DNA from: Sphingomonas phyllosphaerae
GTDB taxonomy: Bacteria; Pseudomonadota; Alphaproteobacteria; Sphingomonadales; Sphingomonadaceae
DNA: 64,000 nucleotides
Assembly: GCA_036946405.1 (NCBI GenBank)
Contig: JAQIJC010000001.1
Span: 429,501-493,500 of the forward strand
Direction of reading: 5' to 3'
Below the pieces are notes generated by a model that ran no database searches, was not told the DNA's origin, and saw only the letters and a program-made list of their open reading frames with translations. Positions 53,174-61,965 of the stretch are shown piece after piece (positions within the stretch are counted from its first letter, which is position 1; every line of letters begins with the position of its first letter). A program made the translations under genes and the position numbers.

Positions 53174-53285
53174 GCAGATGTCCGGGCTGTCGGGTGGCGC
53201 GGCGTGGCGGTTCCCATCGCCTTCCGCGCTTCCCGATCCGCCGTCGAAAGTCAAGGAATTTGCGCCCCGGCCGCTCCGCAGCGGG

Positions 53286-53759
53286 CTATTTCTTGGCCTT
53301 GCGCGGGACCAGCGCGCGGAAGCGGGTCACCGCGCAATAGGCGCCCGATCGGGAGCGGATGCCGTCGCGGCGTGCGCACAATTGCCCATCCGCGGTCGGC
53401 TTCAGATAGAATCCGCGATAGAAATCAAGCGTCGGGCAATCGTCGTCCAGCTTGGCGCGGATCCGCCGCGCGCCCCCCACGACCAGATCGACCTCCCCCT
53501 CGCGCTCCACCGCCGCCCCGGTCAGCGCGCTCATCGCCACGCATTCCGGCCCTTTTTTCTCGTCCCAGCGTACCAGGGGCTGCGCCGGTGCGCTTCGTCC
53601 GCGCATCGGGGCGGGCGAGACGCGTGGCACGCGGATGATCAGGCGCTCGTGGATCGTCAGCTGCGCATATTCGACACCGTCCAGCTGCGGCGGGCTTGCC
53701 GACAGCACGAAAGGCGCCGCCGACACGAGCAGCAGAACGGACGGATTACGCAAGGTCAT
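53286..53759 (-). CDS. Exported protein of unknown function
   Basis: 157 residues from ATG 53759 with a signal peptide (PSVLLLVSAAPFVLSASP). Three to five cysteines in the mature part (KKGPECVAMS, DDDCPTLDFYRGFYL, GQLCARRDGIRSRSGAYCAV) could form disulfides in the periplasm. The C-terminus is basic. No family recognised; the pattern is like sphingomonad hypothetical periplasmic proteins. Confidence 0.65.
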   Translation of the reverse strand: MTLRNPSVLLLVSAAPFVLSASPPQLDGVEYAQLTIHERLIIRVPRVSPAPMRGRSAPAQPLVRWDEKKGPECVAMSALTGAAVEREGEVDLVVGGARRIRAKLDDDCPTLDFYRGFYLKPTADGQLCARRDGIRSRSGAYCAVTRFRALVPRKAKK

Positions 53760-53840
53760 CTTGGGGCAGCAGCACTGACCATCGGCGGTTGAACGCGTGA
53801 TGAATTGGACGCACATCGCTCGGCAGCCAAGAGAAATCGC

Positions 53841-55304
53841 ATGACCCACGCCTTCGCCCCCTCCGCCGCACTTGATCGCCTCGCCGCCCGGCTCGCCCCG
53901 CACGTCGCGCCGCGGACGATCGTCACCGACCCCGATGCGATCGCGCCGCTGCTCACCGACTGGCGCGCCCGCTTCCATGGCAAGGCCACTTTGCTGCTCG
54001 CCCCCGCCTCGGTCGCGGAGGTGCAGGCGATCGTCGCCGCCGCCCGCGAGGAGCGCGTGCCGCTGGTGCCGCAGGGGGGCAACAGCTCGATGGTCGGCGG
54101 CGCGACCCCGCCCGGCGACGGACGCGCCGCGATCCTGTCACTGCGCCGCCTCGATCGACTCCGCACGCTCGATGCCGAGGCCGGGCTGGCGATCGCCGAA
54201 GCCGGCGTGATCCTCTCCAACCTCCACGCCGCGGCGCTGGAGCACGGCCGCCGCTTCCCGCTCTCGTTGGGCGCGAAGGGCGTCGCGACGATCGGCGGTC
54301 TCGTATCGACCAATGCCGGCGGCACGCAGGTGCTGCGCTTCGGCACGATGCGCGCGCTGGTCGCCGGGGTCGAGGCGGTGCTGCCCGACGGGTCGCTGTA
54401 CGACGGCCTGTCCGCGCTGAAGAAGGACAATCGCGGCTATGACCTCGACCAGCTCCTGATCGGTGCGGAAGGGACGCTCGGCGTCGTCACCGCCGCGACG
54501 GTGCGGCTGGTGCCGGCGGTCGCCGCGCGCTGCGTCGCCTGGGTCGGGCTCGCCTCGCCCGAGGCGGCGCTGACGCTGCTGCGGCGCTTCCAGCGCGCCA
54601 CGCCCGCGCTGGAGAGTTTCGAGCTGCTCCCCGCCGAATCGCTCGGCGCAGTGCTGACGCACATTCCCGGCACCCGCGCGCCGCTGGCCGGCGCGCACCC
54701 CTGGCACGTCCTGCTCGAGGTCACCGCCGACACCCTTGATGACGATCCCGCTGCGCTGGTCGAGCATGTCCTCGCCGCCGCGCTCGCGGACGGGCTCGCC
54801 GCCGACGCGACGCTCGCGGCCAGCGAATCGCAGGCCGATGCGCTCTGGCGGATCCGCGAATCGATCTCCGATGCCGAGCGCGCCACCGGCCCCGCCGCAC
54901 AGCACGATATTTCGGTCCCGGTCGAGGCGATGCCGCGCTTCATGATCGAGGCTGCCGCGGCGTGCGAGGCGCGCTTTCCCGGCACGCACGCCTCGGGGTT
55001 CGGACACCTCGGCGACGGCAATGTCCACTTCCACGTCCGCGCCGCGCCGGGCACCGACCCAAGCCATTGGTATAGCGAACAAGTGCCAGTCGTCTCCGCC
55101 TTCGTCCACGACCTTGTCGTCGCGGCGGGCGGGTCGATCTCGGCCGAACATGGCATCGGGCAGATGAAGCGGCGCGAGCTGGAACGGCTCGGCCCGCCGG
55201 CGCGATTGTCGGCATTGCGCGCGATCAAGCGCGCCTTCGATCCGCACGAACTGCTCAATCCCGGGAAGCTCGTCACGCTTGCGCCGGACGCGCCCATTCA
55301 ATAG
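53841..55304 (+). CDS. FAD-linked oxidase (D-2-hydroxyacid dehydrogenase type)
   Basis: 487 residues from ATG 53841. FAD-binding blocks VPLVPQGGNSSMVGGATPPG and GTQVLRFGTMRALVAGVEAV, then DQLLIGAEGTLGVVTAATVR; the C-terminal half has SGFGHLGDGNVHFHVRAAPG (metal ligands) and SISAEHGIGQMKRREL. This is the layout of GlcD, D-lactate and D-2-hydroxyglutarate dehydrogenases; the last is most likely. Cytoplasmic or membrane-peripheral. Followed 82 bp later by sapC. Confidence 0.85.
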   Translation: MTHAFAPSAALDRLAARLAPHVAPRTIVTDPDAIAPLLTDWRARFHGKATLLLAPASVAEVQAIVAAAREERVPLVPQGGNSSMVGGATPPGDGRAAILSLRRLDRLRTLDAEAGLAIAEAGVILSNLHAAALEHGRRFPLSLGAKGVATIGGLVSTNAGGTQVLRFGTMRALVAGVEAVLPDGSLYDGLSALKKDNRGYDLDQLLIGAEGTLGVVTAATVRLVPAVAARCVAWVGLASPEAALTLLRRFQRATPALESFELLPAESLGAVLTHIPGTRAPLAGAHPWHVLLEVTADTLDDDPAALVEHVLAAALADGLAADATLAASESQADALWRIRESISDAERATGPAAQHDISVPVEAMPRFMIEAAAACEARFPGTHASGFGHLGDGNVHFHVRAAPGTDPSHWYSEQVPVVSAFVHDLVVAAGGSISAEHGIGQMKRRELERLGPPARLSALRAIKRAFDPHELLNPGKLVTLAPDAPIQ

Positions 55305-55386
55305 CACCTGCGATGTCCGGGGGGGCGGCAGGACGTGACGTCCCCTTGCGCAAATACACACGATACCGTCCGTTCTGGAGACACTC

Positions 55387-56154
55387 ATGGCCAGCGCGCC
55401 GCAACTTCCGCTTTTCTACAACGGCCTCGAACCGCTTTCGAGCGAGGTTCACGCCAATTACAAGGTGAAGCCGTCCGACACCGCGACGTTCCTGGTCAAC
55501 CAGCATGCAATCCCGGTGACGGTCGAAGAATTTCCGTTGATCCAGCGGGACATGCCGATCGTCTTCTCGTCCGGCGAGGATGCCATTCCGATCGCGCTGA
55601 TGGGCCTGAACGAAGGCGTGAACGTGTTCGTGTCGGAGGAAGGCCGGCTGCTCGACGAGACCATCTACGTCCCCGCCTATGTCCGCCGCTATCCGTACAT
55701 GCTGGCACGCCTGCGTCCCGACACCGACGAGCTGTCGCTGTGCTTCGACCCGTCGTCGCCGACGATCGGCGCCTTCGAGGAGGGCGATGCGCTCTTCACC
55801 GATGGCCAGCCGTCGGAGCTGACCCAGAACATCCTCAAGTTCAACGAGAACTTCGAGCAGGCCGCTGCGCGCACCGGTCAGTTCATGAAGGAGATCAAGG
55901 AACTGGACCTGTTGATGGAGGGTGAAGTGACCATCCAGCAGGACGGCATCGAACAGCCGTTCGTCTATCGCGGTTTCCAGATGATCGACGAGAAGAAGCT
56001 GTCGGAGCTGCGCGGCGACCAGCTGCGCAAGATTTCGCAGTCGGGCATGCTCCCGCTGCTCTACGCGCACCTCTTCTCGCTCGCGCTGATGCGTGACATC
56101 TTCGCGCGCCAGGTCAAGCTGGGCAAGATGCCGCAGCCGCAGCTGAACGCCTGA
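55387..56154 (+). CDS. SapC family protein, second copy
   Basis: 255 residues with GGAGA before ATG 55387. YKVKPSDTATFLVNQHAIPV, EFPLIQRDMPIVFSSGEDAI, PIALMGLNEGVNVFVSEEGR and LLPLLYAHLFSLALMRDIFA-type ending identify SapC. It is the longer, canonical form compared with the copy at 20246, and it is not beside a halogenase or TonB receptor but before cytochrome b561. Confidence 0.85.
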   Translation: MASAPQLPLFYNGLEPLSSEVHANYKVKPSDTATFLVNQHAIPVTVEEFPLIQRDMPIVFSSGEDAIPIALMGLNEGVNVFVSEEGRLLDETIYVPAYVRRYPYMLARLRPDTDELSLCFDPSSPTIGAFEEGDALFTDGQPSELTQNILKFNENFEQAAARTGQFMKEIKELDLLMEGEVTIQQDGIEQPFVYRGFQMIDEKKLSELRGDQLRKISQSGMLPLLYAHLFSLALMRDIFARQVKLGKMPQPQLNA

Positions 56155-56168
56155 TCGAAAGGATGACG

Positions 56169-56717
56169 ATGGCCACCCGGATACCCGTGACCGAGCGTTA
56201 CTCGACGGTGGCCATCGCCTTCCACTGGACGATCGCCGTGCTGGTGATCGTCAACCTGATCGTCGGCATCGGGCATGACGCCGTGCCGGCGCTCCGGGCA
56301 TGGATGCCGGGGCACAAGGCGATCGGCATTACCGTCTTGGCGCTCACCGTGCTGCGCGTCGCGTGGCGGCTGCTGCATCGCCCGCCGCCGCTGCCGGCCT
56401 TCACACCGGCATGGGAGCGGGGTCTGGCGCATGCGACGCACTGGGCGCTGTACGCCTTGTTGTTGCTGATGCCGCTATCGGGCTGGGCGATGGTGTCGGG
56501 TCCTGAGGGACGTCGCCCGCTGAGCTGGTTCGGTGTCACCGACCTTCCGTATCTGCCCGTCGACGCCGGTGGCGCGAGCGCCGGGCATGAAGTGCACGAG
56601 ATCCTCGGCTGGACGATGCTCATCTTGGTGGTGCTCCACATCGCCGCGGCGTTGCGCCACCACCTGATCCTGCGCGACTCGGTCCTGCTCCGCATGTTGC
56701 CCCGCGGCGCACGCTGA
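56169..56717 (+). CDS. Cytochrome b561-type membrane protein
   Basis: About 182 residues; ATG 56169 lies six bases after AAGG (ATG 56163 is also in frame). Four hydrophobic helices with haem-ligand histidines: AIAFHWTIAVLVIVNLIVGI, WMPGHKAIGITVLALTVLRV, ATHWALYALLLLMPLSGWAM and EILGWTMLILVVLHIAAALR. Bacterial members pass electrons between quinol and periplasmic acceptors. 15 bp after sapC, so probably one operon. Confidence 0.85.
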   Translation: MATRIPVTERYSTVAIAFHWTIAVLVIVNLIVGIGHDAVPALRAWMPGHKAIGITVLALTVLRVAWRLLHRPPPLPAFTPAWERGLAHATHWALYALLLLMPLSGWAMVSGPEGRRPLSWFGVTDLPYLPVDAGGASAGHEVHEILGWTMLILVVLHIAAALRHHLILRDSVLLRMLPRGAR

Positions 56718-56892
56718 TCCGCGGCGCCCCTGCGCAGGCAGGGGCCCATGCCTGTCGATAATCGCGGGCCACCATTCGGGCCGGACCGCCGCCGCTGGGT
56801 CGAAACCCATCCTCTTCGGCGATTCACCGCACGCTTCGAACCTTTTGCAGCCGGGCTCTTGCAACCAAAAGCAGGCTCCCTAAGTTAAGCAT

Positions 56893-56995
56893 GTACGGCG
56901 CTCGTGTCCCCCCTTTCGCGGGCCCGTATGACACGCTTCGGCGTGTCTCCTCCCTGAACCTTGGCCACCGGGTGCGTGCATCCGGTGGTTTTTTG
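56893..56995 (+). ncRNA. Candidate small RNA with its own promoter and terminator
   Basis: Promoter-like TTGCAA (56859-56864), 16 bp, TAAGTT (56881-56886). Downstream a 7-bp hairpin GACACGC-TTCG-GCGTGTC (56930-56947, UUCG tetraloop) and a terminator stem CCACCGG/CCGGTGG (56965-56988) followed by TTTTTT. No open frame of note. It lies alone between cytochrome b561 and a convergent gene. Could also be the trailer of the upstream operon. Confidence 0.45.
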
Positions 56996-57004
56996 TGGGC
57001 GCGG

Positions 57005-57856
57005 CTATTCGGCGGCGTCGGCGATCGGTGGGGCCGTCGCACCGTCGCTCAGCGCCTGCTCGGTCAGCGCGTCGATGATGGCACGGAGCATCCGCGCCGT
57101 CGCCGCGGCCCCCGCCCCCGGCTGGTCGAGCCGCCGGTCGAGATACAGCGCGCGGTCGATCTCCAGCTGGATCGCGTGGATGCCGATCTGCGGCGCGGCG
57201 TGGCGTTCGAGGATATGCCCGCCGGCATATGGCGAGTTGAGCATATGGTGCAGCCCCTCGCGCCCGAGCGCTTCCTCGACGCGCGCGACGAACCGTGCCC
57301 CGGCGGCGCGCCCGAACCGGTCGCCGATCACCACCCGCGCCCGCCCGCCCGCGATCGGCGGCATCGAATGGACATCCAGCAGCACCGCACAGCCGAATCG
57401 TGCGCGCGCTGCGGCCAGCACCTGCGACAGCCTCTCATGGTACGGCCGGTGGTCGGCGGCGATCCGCGCCTCCACCTCGGTTGCGCTCAACCGGCACCGC
57501 CACAATTCGCCCGCTGCGGCGGTGCGCCGCGGCACCAGCCCGATCCCCGCACGCACCTTGGCCGATCCCGACGCCGCCCGGCATGCCCCTTCGTCGATCA
57601 ACGGGTCGCGTTCGTGCTCGGCGCGGTTCAGGTCGATCCACGCGCGCGGCAACGTCTGGAGCAGCAACGTCTCCGTGTCGCGTGCCGCCAGCGCGATCGC
57701 ATCGACGTGGCGATCCTCCAGCGCGGCCAGGCTCGCCAGCGGTGCGCGCAGTGCCATCCGCAACGTCGGCGGATAGTCGCGCCCCGCATGCGGCACCGAC
57801 AGCACCACCGGGCTTTCGGGCAGCATCTCGCCGAACATGCGGAAGGAACGCGTCAT
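57005..57856 (-). CDS. N-formylglutamate amidohydrolase family protein
   Basis: 283 residues. VVLSVPHAGRDYPPTLRMAL, LEDRHVDAIALAARDTETLL, AWIDLNRAEHERDP, FGCAVLLDVHSMPPIAGGRA and HMLNSPYAGGHILERHAAPQ, all in family order with metal-binding His/Asp residues. HutG-type enzymes release formate from N-formylglutamate in histidine breakdown; with no hut genes nearby a related deformylase role is possible. Confidence 0.8.
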   Translation of the reverse strand: MTRSFRMFGEMLPESPVVLSVPHAGRDYPPTLRMALRAPLASLAALEDRHVDAIALAARDTETLLLQTLPRAWIDLNRAEHERDPLIDEGACRAASGSAKVRAGIGLVPRRTAAAGELWRCRLSATEVEARIAADHRPYHERLSQVLAAARARFGCAVLLDVHSMPPIAGGRARVVIGDRFGRAAGARFVARVEEALGREGLHHMLNSPYAGGHILERHAAPQIGIHAIQLEIDRALYLDRRLDQPGAGAAATARMLRAIIDALTEQALSDGATAPPIADAAE

Positions 57857-57987
57857 TCCGCCCTACCCTATGGAAGCCGCCGCGCTGCTGCAACGTGTCG
57901 TCGTGGAGCAGCCGTTCACCATGTCCGATGGTGGAAAAATCAACGTCCCTGGCGCATATAATGTGCCGAACGGGAGTTGTGGTTGCG

Positions 57988-58365
57988 ATGATACGGATTC
58001 TTCTGGCCGAAGACGACGCGGTGATGCGCGAGTATCTCGGACGCGCGCTGGAGCGTTCGGGCTATCGGGTCACGTCGGTCGATCGCGGCACCGCCGCGCT
58101 GCCGTTGCTGGAAAGCGAGCGGTTCGATCTGCTGCTCACCGACATCGTAATGCCGGAGATGGACGGGATCGAGCTCGCGCAGAAGGCGCAGGAGCTGGCG
58201 CCGGGGATGCGCGTGATGTTCATCACCGGCTTCGCCGCGGTGACGCTGAAGGCGGGCAATGCGATGCCGCAGGCGCGCGTGCTGTCGAAGCCCTTCCACC
58301 TGCGCGATCTGGTGCTGGAGGTCGACCGCCTCTTCGACACCGGCACCGCGAACGAGTTGATCTGA
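57988..58365 (+). CDS. cpdR: CpdR-type single-domain response regulator
   Basis: 125 residues from ATG 57988. Only a receiver domain: RILLAEDDAVMREYLGRALE, phospho-acceptor Asp52 in LLLTDIVMPEMDG, and LSKPFHLRDLVLEV. Length and sequence match CpdR, which in Caulobacter delivers substrates such as CtrA-pathway proteins to ClpXP when unphosphorylated, under CckA-ChpT control. That phosphorelay also governs GTA in Rhodobacter. Confidence 0.85.
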   Translation: MIRILLAEDDAVMREYLGRALERSGYRVTSVDRGTAALPLLESERFDLLLTDIVMPEMDGIELAQKAQELAPGMRVMFITGFAAVTLKAGNAMPQARVLSKPFHLRDLVLEVDRLFDTGTANELI

Positions 58366-58438
58366 CGCTCCGGCAACAAAAGCGTAAAAAGCCGCTTGCG
58401 CCCCTCCGACCCACCCGTTAGAGGCGCACCCCTACGGA

Positions 58439-58513
58439 GGGCGTGTAGCTCAGTGGTAGAGCACTGTGTTGACATCGCAGGGGTCGCAAGTTCAATCCTT
58501 GCCACGCCCACCA
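58439..58513 (+). tRNA. tRNA-Val(GAC)
   Basis: 75 nt with encoded CCA. Acceptor GGGCGTG/CACGCCC, D-arm GCTCAGTGGTAGAGC, anticodon loop TTGACAT (anticodon GAC), T-arm AAGTTCAATCCTT. Confidence 0.95.
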
Positions 58514-58522
58514 CGCAAGTCA

Positions 58523-58570
58523 GCTCTATCCGGTCATTTCGAGGTCACCCCTGGCCTGACCGGATAGAGC
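58523..58570 (+). terminator. Inverted repeat after tRNA-Val
   Basis: 14-bp perfect arms GCTCTATCCGGTCA (58523-58536) and complement (58557-58570) with a 20-base loop. Ten bases after the tRNA; no T-tract, so processing signal or Rho-dependent end. Confidence 0.5.
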
Positions 58571-58897
58571 GACTGCGGCGCTAGGATCTGTCCGGCGCGG
58601 CCCATCGGCTGCGCGGAGATCGCGCTTCTCAGATCGGCGAAATTGCGCGACAGCGGCTCGTGTGTCGGTGTCCCGACTGCCCGCCGGTACGCCGAACCGG
58701 TGCCGTCACCGTGGCGCAGCGCCGCCGCGTTCCGTCGCGGCATCGCGATCGATGGTGGCGGCGGCATGATCCGCCTCAGGCCGCGCCCAACTCCGTGACG
58801 CCGACATGCGGCTCACCGCATCCAACGCCCCGCGTTAACCAGTTGCGAACAATGGATTCGTAGAGCGGATCAGCAATTTTGATCTGGATCAAAAGTC
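58571..58897. other. 327-bp gap before the GGDEF gene
   Basis: No convincing gene or repeat. The right end must hold the promoter of the cyclase gene. Confidence 0.4.
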
Positions 58898-60727
58898 GTG
58901 TTCACTTCGCTGATATCTCGAGTGATCGCCATTGGCGGTCTGATCGCGGCAGCGCTGCTCTGCCTGGTGGCGGTTTTGCTACAGTCCTCGTGGAGCACAC
59001 GCGAGAGTTTCGCCTGGGTCGGCCATTCGCAGCAAGTCATCGTTGCGCTGGACGAAGCGCTGGCAGAATTGCGCGAAGCCGAATCGGGGCAGCGAGGCTA
59101 CCTCCTCACCCATGATGAGCGCTTCGCCGCGACCGTCGATCAGCGATTATCTGACGTGATGCGTCATTTCGATGATCTCGTCAGCCTCACCACCGACAAT
59201 CCGCTCCAGAACGAGCGCGCCAGAGCGGTTCGCGATGCCGGATCCAGAAAGGTGGCATTCACGCGGGAAGCGATGCGGCTCGCGCGTCGCGGCGAGTTTG
59301 TGGTCGCTGCTCGCGGCATCGCCGGTGGCCGGGGCCGCGAACTGATGGCGCAGGTCGATCGGCAGGCCGGCGCCCTGCTGCAACGCGAGCGCGATCTGCT
59401 CGCGCAACGCGCGGACGACGCGGACAAGCGACTGACCTGGACCAAATATGTCGCGTTGGGTGGCGGACTTGTCGTCACAGCGCTCCTCGCATCACTGATC
59501 GCGACGATCTCGCTCGGGGTCCGCCGTCCGCTCGGCCGCACGCTCGAGGCGATGGAGGCGCTGGGACGCGGGCAGGCCGAACAGCGGCTGACGGCGCGCA
59601 CCGGCTCGGACGAATTCGATCGGCTCGCGTCAGGGTATAACCGGATGGCGGATCGGCTCACCGAGGCGGTCGCCGATCAGCGTGAGACCGACACCCGGCT
59701 GCAAGCCGCGAATGCGGACCTGCTTGCGCAGCATGCCGCGTTGGAGGCTCGTGGTCAGGTGATCGAGCGGCTTGGCGAGATGGCGCATCGCCTGCAGGCG
59801 GCGCGTACCGACGCGGAACTCGCCCAGATCATCGACTGCTTCGTTCCGCAGGTCCTGCCGGGCGTCGCGGGCGCGCTCTACGCCCACAACAATTCGCGCA
59901 ATTTGCTCGTGCGCCTGGCGGGCTGGGGCGTGAGCGACGATCTGCCGGAAAATTTCGGTCCGGACGATTGCTGGGCGTTGCGATTGGGACAGGGCCATGT
60001 CGTGCTCGGCGACGGGCGCGAGGTGGCATGCCGTCACGCCGCCGGCGACATGGGCGCCTATCGCTGCGAACCGCTGCTCGCCGGCGGAGAGGTCATCGGC
60101 CTGCTTTTCCTCAAGGGCGTGATCGGAAGCGAAGAAGCGTTCCGACTGGCGGCGCTGGGCGAGAACATCGCGTCGGCGCTGGTCAATCATCGCCTGCAGC
60201 GCGATCTGAAGGAGCAGACGGTCCGGGACGCGCTGACCGGGCTGCACAACCGTCGCTACATGGAAGAGGCGCTTCATCTCGAGATCGCGCGCGCTGCGCG
60301 GGCCGGATCGCCGCTGACCTTCGTCATGTGCGACGTCGACCACTTCAAGCGCTTCAACGATGAGTTCGGGCACGATGCCGGCGATACCGTGCTGCAGCTC
60401 GTCGGCGCGGCGATGCGCGAGCATTTCCGCGACGGAGATGTCGCATGCCGGTTCGGCGGCGAGGAGTTCGCGATCATCGCGCCCGGGGCCTCCGCCGAGG
60501 TGCTCATCCCCCGGATCGAGCGGCTCCGCGCGAACATCGCCGACCTTCGCCCGCGGCAAGGGAGCAAACTGCTCGGTCCAATCAGCCTCTCGTTCGGCAT
60601 TTCCGAATGGCACCCGCCCTTTGGCAGGGAAAACGCTCCGCTGATCGCCGACGCCGACGCCGCGCTCTACCGCGCCAAGCGCGCCGGCAGAGACCGCGCG
60701 ATCGTCGCGGAACGGCTGGCGGCGTAA
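58898..60727 (+). CDS. Diguanylate cyclase with CHASE3, HAMP and GAF domains
   Basis: 609 residues from a GTG start. Membrane spans at about 9-30 and 184-206 frame a periplasmic CHASE3 domain (EALAELREAESGQRGYLLTH). A HAMP segment (RRPLGRTLEAMEALGRGQAE), coiled coil, GAF-like domain (about 295-435) and the cyclase domain follow: DALTGLHNRRYMEEALHLEI, MCDVDHFKRFNDEFGHDAGD, and active-site RFGGEEFAIIAPG. An inhibitory RxxD site (RDGD) lies exactly five residues before GGEEF. It makes c-di-GMP and should be product-inhibited; the signal is unknown. Confidence 0.9.
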   Translation: MFTSLISRVIAIGGLIAAALLCLVAVLLQSSWSTRESFAWVGHSQQVIVALDEALAELREAESGQRGYLLTHDERFAATVDQRLSDVMRHFDDLVSLTTDNPLQNERARAVRDAGSRKVAFTREAMRLARRGEFVVAARGIAGGRGRELMAQVDRQAGALLQRERDLLAQRADDADKRLTWTKYVALGGGLVVTALLASLIATISLGVRRPLGRTLEAMEALGRGQAEQRLTARTGSDEFDRLASGYNRMADRLTEAVADQRETDTRLQAANADLLAQHAALEARGQVIERLGEMAHRLQAARTDAELAQIIDCFVPQVLPGVAGALYAHNNSRNLLVRLAGWGVSDDLPENFGPDDCWALRLGQGHVVLGDGREVACRHAAGDMGAYRCEPLLAGGEVIGLLFLKGVIGSEEAFRLAALGENIASALVNHRLQRDLKEQTVRDALTGLHNRRYMEEALHLEIARAARAGSPLTFVMCDVDHFKRFNDEFGHDAGDTVLQLVGAAMREHFRDGDVACRFGGEEFAIIAPGASAEVLIPRIERLRANIADLRPRQGSKLLGPISLSFGISEWHPPFGRENAPLIADADAALYRAKRAGRDRAIVAERLAA

Positions 60728-60830
60728 GGCTGGTCGCCGTGACGATCGCTCCCGTCGCCACAGACTGACAAAGCGGCACCGTCCCGTCACCTTCCACGAA
60801 CGCGCAGGCGGCGCGGCGAAATGGCCGCAT

Positions 60831-60862
60831 CCGACGGAACCGCTACTGCACGGCTCCGTCGG
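60831..60862. terminator. Hairpin between converging GGDEF and mesD genes
   Basis: CCGACGGA (60831-60838) and TCCGTCGG (60855-60862), with outer partial pairing of CCACAGACTGAC and GTCGGTCTGTGG. Probably ends transcription from one or both sides. Confidence 0.5.
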
Positions 60863-60907
60863 TCTGTGGCCGATACGACGCGTTGATCTACGGGTCGGAA
60901 CGGCGCC

Positions 60908-61939
60908 TCAACCGCCCAGTTCGGCGCGGACGATCGCCGCGCCTGCCGTCAACGCGTCCAGCTTGCCGCGCGCAACCGCGCGCGACAACGGCGCCATGCC
61001 GCAATTGGTGGCGGGCAACAGCTTGTCGGCATCCACGAAGTGCAGCGCGTCGCGCAAGGTCGCCGCGACCTGTTCGGGCGTCTCGACCGTGTCGGTCGCA
61101 ACGTCGATCGCGCCGACCATCACCTTCTTGCCGCGCACCAGCTCGATCAAGTCCATCGGCACGCGCGAATTCTGGCATTCCAGCGAGATGATGTCGATCG
61201 CCGAGCGCTGCAGCTTCGGGAAGGTTTGCTCATACTGCCGCCATTCCGCACCGAGCGTCTTCTTCCACGCGGTGTTGGCCTCGATGCCATAGCCATAGCA
61301 GATGTGCACCGCCGTCTCGGCCGTCAGCCCCGCGGCGGCGCGCTCCAGCGTCGCGATCCCCCAGTCGTTGGCCTCGTCGAAGAACACGTTGAAGGCCGGC
61401 TCGTCGAACTGGATGATGTCGACCCCGACCGCCTCCAGCGCGCGCGCCTCTTCGTTCAGGATACAGGCGAACTCCCACGCCAGCTTCTCGCGACTGCGGT
61501 AATGGTCGTCGTACAGCGTGTCGATCATCGTCATCGGCCCGGGCAGCGTCCATTTGACGGGCCGGTCGGTCTGCGCGCGCAGGAAGCGCGCATCCTCCAC
61601 GAACACCGGCGCCGGCCGCGCCACCGCGCCGACCACCGTCGGCACGCTGGCATCGTAGCGGTCGCGGATGCGGACGGTCGCGCGTTTCGCGAAATCGACC
61701 CCGCTCAGATGCTCGATGAAGGTGGTGACGAAATGCTGGCGCGTCTGCTCGCCGTCGCCGACGATATCGATCCCCGCCTGCCGCTGATCGTCGAGCGCCA
61801 GCCGCAACGCATCCTGCTTGCCGGTGCGCAGGTCCTCGCCCTCCAGCCGCCACGGCGACCACAGGGTTTCGGGCTGCGCCAGCCATGCGGGTTTGGGCAG
61901 GCTGCCCGCGGTCGTGGTCGGCAACAAGGTCATGGTCAT
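60908..61939 (-). CDS. mesD: Core methionine synthase MesD (B12-independent)
   Basis: 343 residues from ATG 61939 (AAAGGG five bases upstream). It has only the catalytic half of MetE: TTTAGSLPKPAWL, GIDIVGDGEQTRQHFVTTFI, WTLPGPMTMIDTLYDDHY, VDIIQFDEPAFNVFF. Zinc ligands expected from MetE are present: HIC in AVHICYGYG, Glu in ISLECQNSR and Cys in TNCGMAPLS. MesD-type enzymes need the partner MesX and do not use the triglutamyl-folate of MetE; the methyl donor is unsettled. Starts 26 bp after mesX. Confidence 0.85.
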   Translation of the reverse strand: MTMTLLPTTTAGSLPKPAWLAQPETLWSPWRLEGEDLRTGKQDALRLALDDQRQAGIDIVGDGEQTRQHFVTTFIEHLSGVDFAKRATVRIRDRYDASVPTVVGAVARPAPVFVEDARFLRAQTDRPVKWTLPGPMTMIDTLYDDHYRSREKLAWEFACILNEEARALEAVGVDIIQFDEPAFNVFFDEANDWGIATLERAAAGLTAETAVHICYGYGIEANTAWKKTLGAEWRQYEQTFPKLQRSAIDIISLECQNSRVPMDLIELVRGKKVMVGAIDVATDTVETPEQVAATLRDALHFVDADKLLPATNCGMAPLSRAVARGKLDALTAGAAIVRAELGG

Positions 61940-61965
61940 GCGATCCCTTTCGTCGATGGTGCGGA

